From an uncultured bacterium (lineage in GTDB: Bacteria > Bacillota > Clostridia > Oscillospirales > Acutalibacteraceae), in assembly GCA_905215855.1 (NCBI GenBank), contig CAJMRT010000052.1, positions 1 to 11,124 on the forward strand: a stretch of DNA of 11,124 nucleotides, read 5' to 3'. How positions within the stretch are numbered: position 1 is the stretch's first letter; the number at the start of each line of letters is the position of its first letter. Position numbers and translations under genes: made by a program. The notes beneath the pieces are model-generated. The model did no database searches, was not told the DNA's origin, and was given only the letters and a program-made list of their open reading frames with translations. Shown here piece by piece: positions 1 through 6,764 of the stretch.

Positions 1-62
1 TGTTTAAAATAAAAATATTAATCTTGCATATCAAATAAAACAATAAAATGATGGAGGAAATT

Positions 63-1178
63 ATGAGAAAACATTCAAAATTTATTACGATTTTGCTGTC
101 TGCTTTGTTGGCGGTATGCCTTATGCAGACAGTATTCGTTCAGGCATTTGCAACCGAAAACTCAGCAACACCTGACGAACCTACAGACGGCTTGTATCCT
201 GTTTCAATGAAAGTTGTTAAAGCACCTGAAAGCGTTACTGTTAATAAAGGTCAAATTACCGATAGCACTTTCTGGAGCAATGTTGTACTTCATATCGTTT
301 ACAGCAACGGTGAAGAGTATGATGTAAACTGTGACGGCATTGACGACAGCCTAGGCGGTATTGTTCCGCCGATTGCCGAGATTAACGGTTATGCAGGCAG
401 AATAACTGTTCATTACTATTTCGAAGATGATACTGTCAATTTTACTGTAGATTATCTTTATGCCTCTTACGAAGATGGATGGTATGATAATACTATTTCA
501 GCGGAGTATTCTGTTAAGCAAGTATCAGATCCGCGTTCTATTACAAGAATCGAAGTTACAAAGCTCCCCGATATGGTATTCACAAAGCCCCTTTACACAG
601 GCAGTCGTGATGTTATTTCGTCTGGGGAGGAATGGAATGAGTGGATGAAATCTCTTGATGTCAACAATTCTATTTCTAATCATATTGACGGTATGGAAAT
701 TACATTCTATTATGGAAACGGCGAAAAACGCAGTGTGGTAGTTAATAGTTCAAATCTTAAGATAATTGCTACTGTGCCATGGTATGCACTGTATGGAGTA
801 GAGAATGTTGATGAATACGGAAACAATCTTTATTTTGCCGTGACAGACGAGGGCGATTACAAATTTTCGATATCTTTAAACAGCGATGGAAGAGATGGAA
901 CGGTTTACACAGCGAAATCAGTAGATAATCCTAACCCTGCGGTCAAGCCGACAAGCACAGAGGACACTCCTGCAAAACCTGCAAAACCGAGCGATAATAA
1001 CGGTTCTTCAACAAGTGATACAGCAACAAATGACAGTACAAATAACAATAACGGTAACGGCACACAGAACAACGGTGTTGTTGCAACAGGCGACTTTGCA
1101 ACTCCTGCAATTATTGCCACAGTTATGATTTTGGCAGCAGCGGTAATGTTTGTTCTCAAAAGAAAACATACATTTTAA
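63..1178 (+). CDS. Secreted surface protein with two Ig-like repeats and a non-canonical sortase-like C-terminal signal
   Basis: Predicted cell-surface protein of 371 residues, function unknown. Residues 1-30 form a signal peptide (basic MRKHSK, hydrophobic core, likely cleavage after AFA). Two related segments follow, about 43-140 and 155-285. Both have the pattern of bacterial Ig-like (Big_3-type) domains: a start such as 'MKVVKAPESV' or 'RIEVTKLPDM', then a strand ending in 'YSNGEE' or 'YYGNGEK'. A Pro/Thr/Asn-rich linker (about 290-335) spans the wall. The tail has VVATGD (339-344), a hydrophobic stretch of about 21 residues and KRKHTF, the layout of a sorting signal although the L and P of LPxTG are missing. 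I place the start at the third in-frame ATG because GGAGGA at 53-58 lies five bases before it; the ATGs at 48 and 51 overlap that site. A terminator follows, so this is the last gene of its unit. The family and function are inferences. Confidence 0.85.
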   Translation: MRKHSKFITILLSALLAVCLMQTVFVQAFATENSATPDEPTDGLYPVSMKVVKAPESVTVNKGQITDSTFWSNVVLHIVYSNGEEYDVNCDGIDDSLGGIVPPIAEINGYAGRITVHYYFEDDTVNFTVDYLYASYEDGWYDNTISAEYSVKQVSDPRSITRIEVTKLPDMVFTKPLYTGSRDVISSGEEWNEWMKSLDVNNSISNHIDGMEITFYYGNGEKRSVVVNSSNLKIIATVPWYALYGVENVDEYGNNLYFAVTDEGDYKFSISLNSDGRDGTVYTAKSVDNPNPAVKPTSTEDTPAKPAKPSDNNGSSTSDTATNDSTNNNNGNGTQNNGVVATGDFATPAIIATVMILAAAVMFVLKRKHTF

Positions 1179-1227
1179 TTTAGTCTAATACTTCCATTTT
1201 ATGTTTATGGGTATTTAACTTAGAGAT

Positions 1228-1257
1228 AACACTCGATTGTATGATCGGGTGTTTTTT
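1228..1257 (+). terminator. Rho-independent terminator of the surface protein gene
   Basis: A 10-bp stem (AACACTCGAT with ATCGGGTGTT, one T-G wobble) encloses a 6-base loop and runs into six T. It lies 49 bases after the stop codon at 1178. Confidence 0.85.
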
Positions 1258-1375
1258 CTGCATGATGAATATTGTCGCTTATTTGCATAATTTTTTTGCA
1301 CTTTTACTTTTTGGCGGTCACAGACAGCTGATACAAAATTAAATTTATAACAAAACTGCACAAAAATTTATGGAT

Positions 1376-1411
1376 AAAGACAGCGTGGGGTATTGCTCAT
1401 GCTGTCTTTTT
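1376..1411 (+). terminator. Second strong intrinsic terminator in the spacer before the zinc-ribbon gene
   Basis: A 14-bp stem (1376-1389 with 1396-1409, two G-T wobbles) closes a 6-base loop and runs into a T-tract (TTTTT at 1407-1411). No gene is visible between it and the terminator at 1228-1257. It may be a backup terminator or the end of a small transcript from 1258-1375, but I see no good promoter there. Confidence 0.75.
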
Positions 1412-1421
1412 GTGTTAAAAT
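1393..1421 (+). promoter_or_regulatory. Possible promoter of the zinc-ribbon gene, overlapping the terminator
   Basis: TTGCTC (1393-1398), a 17-base spacer and TAAAAT (1416-1421) preceded by TG one base before the box, i.e. an extended -10 (TGTTAAAAT). The -35 matches only at TTG. The box lies in the loop and 3' arm of the terminator hairpin. A start near 1428 would give a leader of about 30 bases. Confidence 0.35.
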
Positions 1422-1457
1422 TGTAGATAACAAAACGAAATAACGAAGGATTTGTCT

Positions 1458-1988
1458 ATGAAATATTGTTCAAAATGCAAGCGACTGCATAATGATGAAG
1501 AAACAGTCTGCAAAAACTGCAAGGCTCAGCTTAAAACAATAACCGATGAAAACACTCCCGTATATCTGCTCACGGCATCGGGCTTTGAATTGCAGAGAGT
1601 TAAAGCCGCACTTGAGGACAGCACCGTTCCGTGTGACGCTACAATCAAGAAGTGTATGGAAAATAAATACAGTAAAAGCGTAAAGGCATACACAGGTTAT
1701 GATGATTTGACCTATGATGTCTATGTTCCGTATTCGGCTTATGAAAAGGCATTCGACACCTGTGTCGGAATCGGCGCAATCAAGCTTGAGGGCGAAGAAA
1801 TTCTTGACGAAGATGTTGAATACACCGAGAATGACGGCGAAACGCTTGACGAGCAGTTTGAAAAAATGACAGGTGCAAAGCGTACAACCGTAAGAGTTGT
1901 CAGCGCATTACTGCTTTTGCTTATAGTTGCAGGCGTTGTGTTCGGAACAGATGCAATAATGAATTTTATTAAAGAATTTTTCGGATAA
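1458..1988 (+). CDS. Zinc-ribbon protein with DUF2007-like middle and C-terminal membrane anchor
   Basis: Protein of 176 residues, function unknown. Cys4, Cys7, Cys18 and Cys21 form two CxxC knuckles of a small zinc ribbon at the N-terminus. Residues about 34-105 ('VYLLTASGFELQRVKAALED' through 'YDVYVPYSAYEKAFDTC') resemble the DUF2007 'putative signal transducing protein' fold, where a short alpha-beta unit ends with a residue run that shifts to A-[FL]. An acidic stretch (112-135) precedes a single hydrophobic helix (about 146-163) and a short amphipathic tail, so the bulk should face the cytosol with a C-terminal anchor. The ATG at 1458 is preferred over an in-frame TTG at 1452 because AAGGA at 1446-1450 is seven bases upstream of it. 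Terminators flank the gene, so it is probably monocistronic. The DUF2007 assignment is by pattern only. Confidence 0.8.
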   Translation: MKYCSKCKRLHNDEETVCKNCKAQLKTITDENTPVYLLTASGFELQRVKAALEDSTVPCDATIKKCMENKYSKSVKAYTGYDDLTYDVYVPYSAYEKAFDTCVGIGAIKLEGEEILDEDVEYTENDGETLDEQFEKMTGAKRTTVRVVSALLLLLIVAGVVFGTDAIMNFIKEFFG

Positions 1989-2004
1989 TTCGGTATCCGA
2001 TTTT
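1981..2004 (+). terminator. Terminator overlapping the stop codon of the zinc-ribbon gene
   Basis: Perfect 7-bp stem TCGGATA / TATCCGA (1981-1987, 1994-2000) with a 6-base loop, followed by TTTT. The stop codon TAA (1986-1988) sits at the stem-loop junction. The short T-run makes it a moderate terminator. Confidence 0.55.
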
Positions 2005-2007
2005 GAG

Positions 2008-2036
2008 TTAATATTTAGTTAAGATGAGTTTATAAT
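2008..2036 (+). promoter_or_regulatory. Possible sigma-A promoter of the sulfhydrylase-ispDF unit
   Basis: TATAAT at 2031-2036 with TTAATA 17 bases upstream (2008-2013). The -10 is perfect and the -35 weak. The distance to the start codon leaves a leader of about 30 bases, too short for a SAM-responsive riboswitch, and none is visible. Confidence 0.45.
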
Positions 2037-2073
2037 GAGTTAAAATGAATAAAATTACGGAGGTTTTTTTACA

Positions 2074-3345
2074 ATGAAACAGGAAACAAAGTGTCTGCAT
2101 TCAGGCTATGTGCCTAAGAACGGTGAACCAAGACAGATGCCCATTTATCAAAGCACCACCTTTAAGTATGATTCAAGTGACGCAATGGGCAGACTTTTTG
2201 ACCTTGAGGACAGCGGATATTTTTATAGCCGTCTGCAGAACCCGTCAAATGATATGACTGCCGCAAAAATTGCCGACCTTGAGGGCGGTGTTGCCGCAAT
2301 GCTCACATCAAGCGGTCAGGCGGCTAACTTCTTTGCACTTTTTAACATCTGCGAAACAGGCAGTCACATTGTTGCATCGTCTGCAATCTACGGCGGTACA
2401 TATAATCTGCTCGGTGTTACAATGAAGAAAATGGGCATTGATGTTACTTTTGTCGATCAGAATCTTCCCGAAGAAGAGCTTGCAAAGGCTTTTAAACCAA
2501 ACACAAGGGCAATGTTCGGTGAAACAATTACCAACCCGACCGTGTCTGTTCTTGACATTGAAAAGTTTGCAAGACTTGCTCACTCGCACGGTGTTCCGCT
2601 TATTGTTGACAACACTTTTGCAACCCCTGTCAACTGTCAGCCGATTAAGTGGGGTGCTGACATTGTTACTCACTCAACCACAAAATATATGGACGGTCAC
2701 GGTGTTTCTGTCGGCGGTGCAATTGTTGACAGCGGCAACTTTGACTGGCTGAAATATGCCGACAAATATCCGGGACTTACAACTCCCGATGATTCATATC
2801 ACGGCATTGTCTATGTCGAAAAATTCGGCAAGCTCGGCTACATTACAAAGGCTACTTCTCAGCTTATGCGTGACCTCGGTTCAATCCAGTCACCGCAGAA
2901 TGCTTTTTATGTTATGAACGGTCTTGAAAGTCTTCATGTGAGAATGGAAAGACATTGCAAAAATGCCCTTGAAATTGCAAGATTCCTCAAGGCTAATGAC
3001 AAGGTTGCGTGGGTTGATTATCCCGACCTTGAAGATGACAAATATCACGCACTTGCTGAAAAGTATCTTCCGAACGGCTCATGCGGTGTACTTTCTTTTG
3101 CGGTTAAGGGCGGAAGAGATTGTGCGGTTAAATTTATGGACAGCTTAAAGCTCTGCGACATTGAAACTCATGTTGCAGACGCAAAGACCTGTATTCTTCA
3201 TCCCGCAAGCCACACCCACCGTCAGATGACGGATGAACAGCTTATTGAGGCAGGTGTTGCACCCGACCTTATCAGACTTTCGGTAGGTCTTGAAAATGTT
3301 GATGATCTTATTGCCGATATCAGTCAGGCTCTTGATAAAATCTAA
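2074..3345 (+). CDS. metY: O-acetylhomoserine sulfhydrylase (PLP-dependent, Cys/Met metabolism family)
   Basis: Cytosolic enzyme expected to combine O-acetyl-L-homoserine with sulfide to give L-homocysteine, the direct sulfhydrylation route to methionine. The 423-residue length fits the family (about 420-430). Motifs in order: 'YSRLQNPS' at 51-58 (PLP phosphate contacts from the partner subunit), 'SSGQAA' at 79-84, Tyr106 stacking on PLP, 'VDNTFATP' with Asp179, and 'HSTTKYMDGHG' in which Lys204 is the Schiff-base lysine. 'SIQSPQNAFYVMNGLESLHVRMERH' style sequence further on favours this clade over cystathionine gamma-synthase. GGAGG at 2059-2063 is followed by a T7 run before the ATG, a long spacing of ten bases. 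It is followed 57 bases later by ispD with no visible terminator. Substrate could in principle be O-succinylhomoserine, but the clade argues for the acetyl ester. Confidence 0.93.
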   Translation: MKQETKCLHSGYVPKNGEPRQMPIYQSTTFKYDSSDAMGRLFDLEDSGYFYSRLQNPSNDMTAAKIADLEGGVAAMLTSSGQAANFFALFNICETGSHIVASSAIYGGTYNLLGVTMKKMGIDVTFVDQNLPEEELAKAFKPNTRAMFGETITNPTVSVLDIEKFARLAHSHGVPLIVDNTFATPVNCQPIKWGADIVTHSTTKYMDGHGVSVGGAIVDSGNFDWLKYADKYPGLTTPDDSYHGIVYVEKFGKLGYITKATSQLMRDLGSIQSPQNAFYVMNGLESLHVRMERHCKNALEIARFLKANDKVAWVDYPDLEDDKYHALAEKYLPNGSCGVLSFAVKGGRDCAVKFMDSLKLCDIETHVADAKTCILHPASHTHRQMTDEQLIEAGVAPDLIRLSVGLENVDDLIADISQALDKI

Positions 3346-3402
3346 ATTTCTCTAAAAGAAATTACATATGAAATTGCAAAATAAATTTACGGAGGGTTGA
3401 AT

Positions 3403-4101
3403 ATGTCAGCTTTTGTATCTGCGGTTATTGTTGCGGCAGGCGGTTCTGTGAGAATGGGAATTGCCGACAGCAAGCAGTTTATTCCGCTTTTGTCACGACC
3501 TGCAATTGAATACACCCTGAAGGCATTCCAAAAATGCCACCTTATAAAAGAAATTGTAATTGTCTGCCGTGAGCAGGATAACGACAGAATCAATAAAATT
3601 ATCGAGCTTAACGGTTTCAGCAAGGTTTCAAAACTCGTCAAGGGCGGTGACAGCCGTGCCGACAGCGTGCGTAACGGAATCGGTGCGTGCAGTGAGAGCG
3701 CCAAATATTATGCTATTCATGACGGTGCAAGACCGCTTATTACCGTTGAAGAAATTGAGCGTGTTGTTGAGGCGGCTTTTGATACGGGTGCGGCAACTCT
3801 CGGAACTTCCGTAAAAGATACAATCAAGGTTGTTGACGGTTTCAATATTATAGAAAGCACTCCTATCCGTTCACAGCTCCGTGCCGTTCAGACTCCGCAG
3901 GTTTTTGAGCGTGATTTGTACCGCTTTGCTCTTGAAAATGCCGGCGATAATCTCATCAACTTTACGGACGATTGTTCGCTGATTGAAAATATGGGCGGCG
4001 AAGTTCTTGTTGTAAAGGGCAATGAGGAAAATATTAAACTGACAACCCCGATTGACATTGTGATTGCCGAGAGTATTCTCAAGTCAAGACAACAGGGTTG
4101 A
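3403..4101 (+). CDS. ispD: 2-C-methyl-D-erythritol 4-phosphate cytidylyltransferase (IspD)
   Basis: Third step of the MEP pathway: transfers CMP from CTP to methylerythritol 4-phosphate, giving CDP-ME. The 232-residue protein has the whole IspD signature: nucleotide loop 'AAGGSVRMG' (11-19) with Lys24-Gln-Phe, 'GGDSRADSV' (81-89), 'HDGARPL' (106-112), Arg160 near 'QTPQVF' (163-168), 'TDD' (188-190) and 'GNEENIKLTTPID' (207-219) with Lys212. The ATG at 3403 is chosen because GGAGG at 3391-3395 lies seven bases before it; an upstream in-frame TTG at 3397 overlaps that site. The gene is 19 bases upstream of ispF and probably co-transcribed with it and with the sulfhydrylase gene. Confidence 0.96.
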   Translation: MSAFVSAVIVAAGGSVRMGIADSKQFIPLLSRPAIEYTLKAFQKCHLIKEIVIVCREQDNDRINKIIELNGFSKVSKLVKGGDSRADSVRNGIGACSESAKYYAIHDGARPLITVEEIERVVEAAFDTGAATLGTSVKDTIKVVDGFNIIESTPIRSQLRAVQTPQVFERDLYRFALENAGDNLINFTDDCSLIENMGGEVLVVKGNEENIKLTTPIDIVIAESILKSRQQG

Positions 4102-4120
4102 TTGTGCAAAGGAGATTTAT

Positions 4121-4594
4121 ATGAGAATCGGTCACGGATATGATGTGCATAAATTTGCCGAGAACAGAAAGCTGATAATCGGCGGTACAGAGATTCCCTT
4201 TGAACTCGGACTTCTCGGTCATTCGGATGCCGATGTGCTTGTTCACGCAATTATGGACGCGCTTCTCGGTGCGGCGGCTCTCGGTGATATCGGAAAGCTG
4301 TTTCCCGATACAGATGAAAAGTATAAGGGCGCAGACAGTATTCTTCTTTTGAAAGAGGTGTGCCGTGTGCTTGCCGATTATAACTACAGAATTGTCAATA
4401 TCGACTCAACCGTTATTGCTCAACAGCCAAAGCTGAAACCGCATATTGACGAAATGAGAAAGAATATCGCCAATGCCTGCGGAATTGATGTTTCGCTCGT
4501 CAGCGTAAAGGCTACTACCGAGGAAAAGCTCGGATTTACAGGCAGACTTGAGGGCATTTCAGCTCATGCTGTTTGTCTTATTGAACAATATTAA
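4121..4594 (+). CDS. ispF: 2-C-methyl-D-erythritol 2,4-cyclodiphosphate synthase (IspF)
   Basis: Fifth step of the MEP pathway: cyclises CDP-ME 2-phosphate to ME-cyclodiphosphate with release of CMP, as a zinc-dependent homotrimer. At 157 residues it has the normal length. Asp8 and His10 in 'GYDVH' and His42 are the zinc ligands; 'GHSDADV' (33-39), 'DIGKLFPDTD' (56-65), 'KATTEEKLGF' (130-139) and 'GRLEGI' (141-146) are all intact. A ribosome site GGAG (4111-4114) precedes the ATG at 4121. It starts 19 bases after ispD, a common pairing. No compact terminator follows; instead the spacer has one arm of the long inverted repeat described at 4608-4679. IspE, the step between the two enzymes, is not in this window. 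Confidence 0.97.
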   Translation: MRIGHGYDVHKFAENRKLIIGGTEIPFELGLLGHSDADVLVHAIMDALLGAAALGDIGKLFPDTDEKYKGADSILLLKEVCRVLADYNYRIVNIDSTVIAQQPKLKPHIDEMRKNIANACGIDVSLVSVKATTEEKLGFTGRLEGISAHAVCLIEQY

Positions 4595-4607
4595 ATAAAA
4601 ATGTATT

Positions 4608-4681
4608 AAATACCTCTGTTTTTATTGACTTATTTGTGCAGAAATTGTATAATAGTGTCAAAAATAAACGGAGGTATTTTT
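4608..4681 (+). promoter_or_regulatory. Inverted repeat pairing the Shine-Dalgarno of the DUF4282-like gene, with U-run
   Basis: 4608-4621 pairs with 4666-4679 over 14 bases (13 Watson-Crick plus one T-G). The 3' arm contains the Shine-Dalgarno ACGGAGG (4668-4674), and it ends in TTTTT (4677-4681) right at the ATG. The 44-base loop contains the complete promoter at 4625-4653. In a read-through transcript from ispF the arms could pair and act as a long-loop terminator or ribosome-site block; a transcript begun in the loop would lack the 5' arm. Confidence 0.55.
4625..4653 (+). promoter_or_regulatory. Sigma-A promoter of the DUF4282-like gene
   Basis: TTGACT (4625-4630), a 17-base spacer and TATAAT (4648-4653). 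A start near 4660 gives a leader of about 22 bases with the Shine-Dalgarno. Confidence 0.85.
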
Positions 4682-5383
4682 ATGTATTTTTCATCAAACA
4701 ACTTTGGTTCATCCGTAGCCGGAACATCTTTTGGACTTGGCTTAGCGGCTGTAATCATTTCAATCATCTTGACAATTCTCTTGGTAGTTTTGGTTGTTCC
4801 AGAAAAGAGGAGAGCCGGACTTCCTAAATTCTTTCAGGTTGTTCATGACATCTGCAACTTTAAAGGACTTCTTCTTGAAAAGGTTCTCAAGGTTCTCTAC
4901 ATCTTCTCAACAATCAATGTTATGCTCACAGGCATTTTTACTTGGTTCTCAGGCGGATATAACTTTGGCTTGACATTTCTTACAGGTTTGCTTATCCTCG
5001 TTTTAGGTCCTATCCTTGTAAGACTTGCCTACGAATTTATGATGCTTTTCGTTCTGCTCGTTAAGAATGTTATTCAAATCAACAATAAACTTAATGGCAA
5101 GAATGACAATCCTTTTACAAACAATATTGATTTTAACCAGTTTAAAAATCCAAATGCACAGAATCAGAATTACACAAGTCCGTATGCACAGCCTGTACAG
5201 CCGATTCAGCCGGAACAGCCTATGCCACAGAACAACTATCAGCCACAGCCTGAACAGCCTGTTGTTCAGAACAATTATCAGCCTCAACCTGAAGCTGAAA
5301 GCGTAAGATTCTGCACAACTTGCGGTACAAGAATTACAGGCAACACAGATGTTTGCCCTAACTGCGGAAAACATCTTAACTGA
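4682..5383 (+). CDS. DUF4282-like membrane protein with C-terminal zinc ribbon
   Basis: Integral membrane protein of 233 residues, function unknown. Hydrophobic segments lie at about 17-40, 69-90 and 95-128. The last runs into 'LVRLAYEFMMLFVLLVKNV', which matches the arginine- and glutamate-bearing helix typical of DUF4282 proteins. A Pro/Gln/Asn-rich linker (about 142-207) carries a duplicated unit, NNYQPQPE at 184-191 and 198-204 region. The C-terminus is a zinc ribbon with Cys211, Cys214, Cys225 and Cys228 (CTTC...CPNC). The start is the ATG at 4682, eight bases after GGAGG. The gene has its own sigma-A promoter and a terminator after it, so it appears to stand alone. The DUF4282 call rests on pattern recognition. 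Confidence 0.82.
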   Translation: MYFSSNNFGSSVAGTSFGLGLAAVIISIILTILLVVLVVPEKRRAGLPKFFQVVHDICNFKGLLLEKVLKVLYIFSTINVMLTGIFTWFSGGYNFGLTFLTGLLILVLGPILVRLAYEFMMLFVLLVKNVIQINNKLNGKNDNPFTNNIDFNQFKNPNAQNQNYTSPYAQPVQPIQPEQPMPQNNYQPQPEQPVVQNNYQPQPEAESVRFCTTCGTRITGNTDVCPNCGKHLN

Positions 5384-5387
5384 TTAT

Positions 5388-5416
5388 TACATACATTAGA
5401 CACCTTGTTCATACTA
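5388..5416 (+). promoter_or_regulatory. Possible forespore-sigma (sigma-G/F-like) promoter of the dacF-like gene
   Basis: CATACTA (5410-5416) equals the Bacillus sigma-G -10 consensus, with TACATA 16 bases upstream (5388-5393) resembling the TGCATA/GYATA -35; the spacer is one or two bases short. It lies across the loop of the terminator hairpin. A start near 5423 would give a leader of about 12 bases. No sigma-A promoter is evident in the spacer. Confidence 0.3.
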
Positions 5417-5434
5417 ATGAACGAGGTGTTTTTT
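5400..5434 (+). terminator. Terminator hairpin that doubles as the ribosome binding site of the next gene
   Basis: Stem of 13 bp (5400-5412 with 5417-5429, one T-G) with a 4-base ACTA loop and six T (5429-5434). It terminates the DUF4282-like gene, yet the 3' arm holds GAGGTG (5423-5428), the only ribosome site for the carboxypeptidase gene, whose ATG follows directly after the T-run. Confidence 0.8.
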
Positions 5435-6583
5435 ATGTTAAGAAAGGCATTTGTTTCAATAACATTGTGTGCTGTGCTTTTAATATCGCCGCTTGTCGGA
5501 TTAAAGGTGAATGCTCTCAGTGCAGACAGCATATCCGCTCCGTCTGCTGTGCTAATGGAATCGTCAACAGGCAAAGTTCTTTTTGAGAAAAATCCGCATG
5601 AGCAAAGACCGTGTGCGTCTGTAACAAAGGTTATGACGCTGTTGCTTGTTTTTGAGGCTATCGACAGTGGAAAATTAAGTCTTGACGATGAAATTACGGT
5701 ATCCGAACACGCCGCAGGAATGGGCGGAAGTGATATCTGGCTTGAAAAAGGCGAAACCATGAGTGCGGATGATATGATAAAGGCAACGGTTGTGGTATCT
5801 GCCAATGATGCGGCGGTTGCGCTTGCGGAGCATATCAGCGGAAGCGAGGACGCTTTTGTTGAAAAAATGAACAGCCGTGCCAAAGAACTCGGAATGAACG
5901 ATACAGTTTTCAAAAACTGCAACGGACTTGACGAGGAGGGGCATATAACCTCTGCTTATGATGTTGCAATTATGTCGAGAGAGCTTACAAAACACGAGAA
6001 AATTTTTGACTACACATCAATTTGGCTCGACAATCTTCGTGGCGGAAAAACTCAGATTGTCAACACAAACAAGCTGTTGAAAACCTATAACGGAATTACG
6101 GGTCTGAAAACAGGCACGACCAACGATGCGGGTTGCTGTATGTCTGCAACCGCAACAAGGGGCGATGTTTCGCTGATAAGTGTTGTTCTCGGTTGCAAAA
6201 CAGGCAAGGAACGATTTGCCGATGCGGCGGCACTTCTTGATTACGGTTTTGCGAATATTTCTGTAAAAGAATTAACGTTTCCCGAAGATATGCCAAAAAG
6301 CATTGAAGTGAACGGTGGTATGGCTGACAGCGTAAAGCTTGAATGTAAGGTTTCTTCAAAAATAGTGGTTGACAAAGGAAACGGTGCTAAAATCACAACC
6401 GAAATTGACCTGCCCGACAAGATTGACGCTCCCGTTGAAAAGAATAGAAAGATAGGTACGCTTACATATCTTGTAAATTCAAAAAAGGTGCAGAGCTTTG
6501 ATATTTGTGCAGGCGATTTTGTTCAAAAAACAAGCTTCGGTGCATTGCTTGAATATGTGTTCGCCTCGCTGATTTCCCTTTGA
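5435..6583 (+). CDS. dacF: D-alanyl-D-alanine carboxypeptidase, DacF/PBP5 family
   Basis: Penicillin-binding protein of 382 residues that removes the terminal D-Ala of peptidoglycan stem peptides outside the cytoplasmic membrane. Residues 1-27 are a signal peptide (cleavage probable around VNA-L). All three catalytic motifs are present: SVTK at 62-65 with nucleophile Ser62, SAN at 122-124, and KTG at 225-227. A beta-rich PBP5-type C-terminal domain follows (about 275-365), then a final amphipathic segment 'SFGALLEYVFASLISL' that would hold the protein to the membrane. The ATG at 5435 is chosen because GAGGTG at 5423-5428 is six bases before it; upstream in-frame ATG and TTG codons lie inside the hairpin. 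DacF is forespore-expressed in Bacillus; whether this copy is sporulation-specific or vegetative cannot be read from the protein. Confidence 0.93.
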   Translation: MLRKAFVSITLCAVLLISPLVGLKVNALSADSISAPSAVLMESSTGKVLFEKNPHEQRPCASVTKVMTLLLVFEAIDSGKLSLDDEITVSEHAAGMGGSDIWLEKGETMSADDMIKATVVVSANDAAVALAEHISGSEDAFVEKMNSRAKELGMNDTVFKNCNGLDEEGHITSAYDVAIMSRELTKHEKIFDYTSIWLDNLRGGKTQIVNTNKLLKTYNGITGLKTGTTNDAGCCMSATATRGDVSLISVVLGCKTGKERFADAAALLDYGFANISVKELTFPEDMPKSIEVNGGMADSVKLECKVSSKIVVDKGNGAKITTEIDLPDKIDAPVEKNRKIGTLTYLVNSKKVQSFDICAGDFVQKTSFGALLEYVFASLISL

Positions 6584-6607
6584 TTTTATCGGAAAATCAA
6601 GCGTTTG

Positions 6608-6653
6608 TGCATTGTTATTAAAAGCAGTGCAAAAAACAATGCGGGTTTATTTT
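6608..6653 (+). terminator. Possible terminator of the dacF-like gene
   Basis: GCATTGTT (6609-6616) pairs with AACAATGC (6635-6642) across an 18-base loop, followed by GGG and TTTATTTT. A second stem TTGATTTT/AAAATCAA (6580-6600) overlaps the stop codon but lacks a T-run. Both are weak by themselves. Confidence 0.4.
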
Positions 6654-6666
6654 AAAAATTCACAAA

Positions 6667-6701
6667 TTGACCTTGCAAAAACGCTCATATTATAGTATAA
6701 T
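6667..6701 (+). promoter_or_regulatory. pgi: Sigma-A promoter region of pgi (two overlapping registers)
   Basis: TTGCAA (6673-6678) and TATAAT (6696-6701) are 17 bases apart; TTGACC (6667-6672) and TATAGT (6691-6696) are 18 apart. The two registers overlap, five bases offset. The leader to the pgi ATG is about 57 bases. Confidence 0.75.
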
Positions 6702-6764
6702 AAAACAACAAAGATACTTATTGCGATTCTATTTTCGCTATAGGAATTTTGGAGGAATTTATAA

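Noticed and set aside
1989..2073. SAM or other sulfur-responsive riboswitch ahead of the sulfhydrylase gene
   Set aside because: The spacer is only 85 bases, carries a promoter near the gene, and shows no multi-stem aptamer or expression-platform terminator.
2308..2673. Long minus-strand frame inside the sulfhydrylase gene
   Set aside because: It lies antisense to a clear PLP enzyme gene, lacks a ribosome site, and follows from the codon bias of the real gene.
3349..3367. AATTTCT/AGAAATT hairpin after the sulfhydrylase gene as a terminator
   Set aside because: AT-only 7-bp stem with no T-run; metY and ispDF more likely share a transcript.
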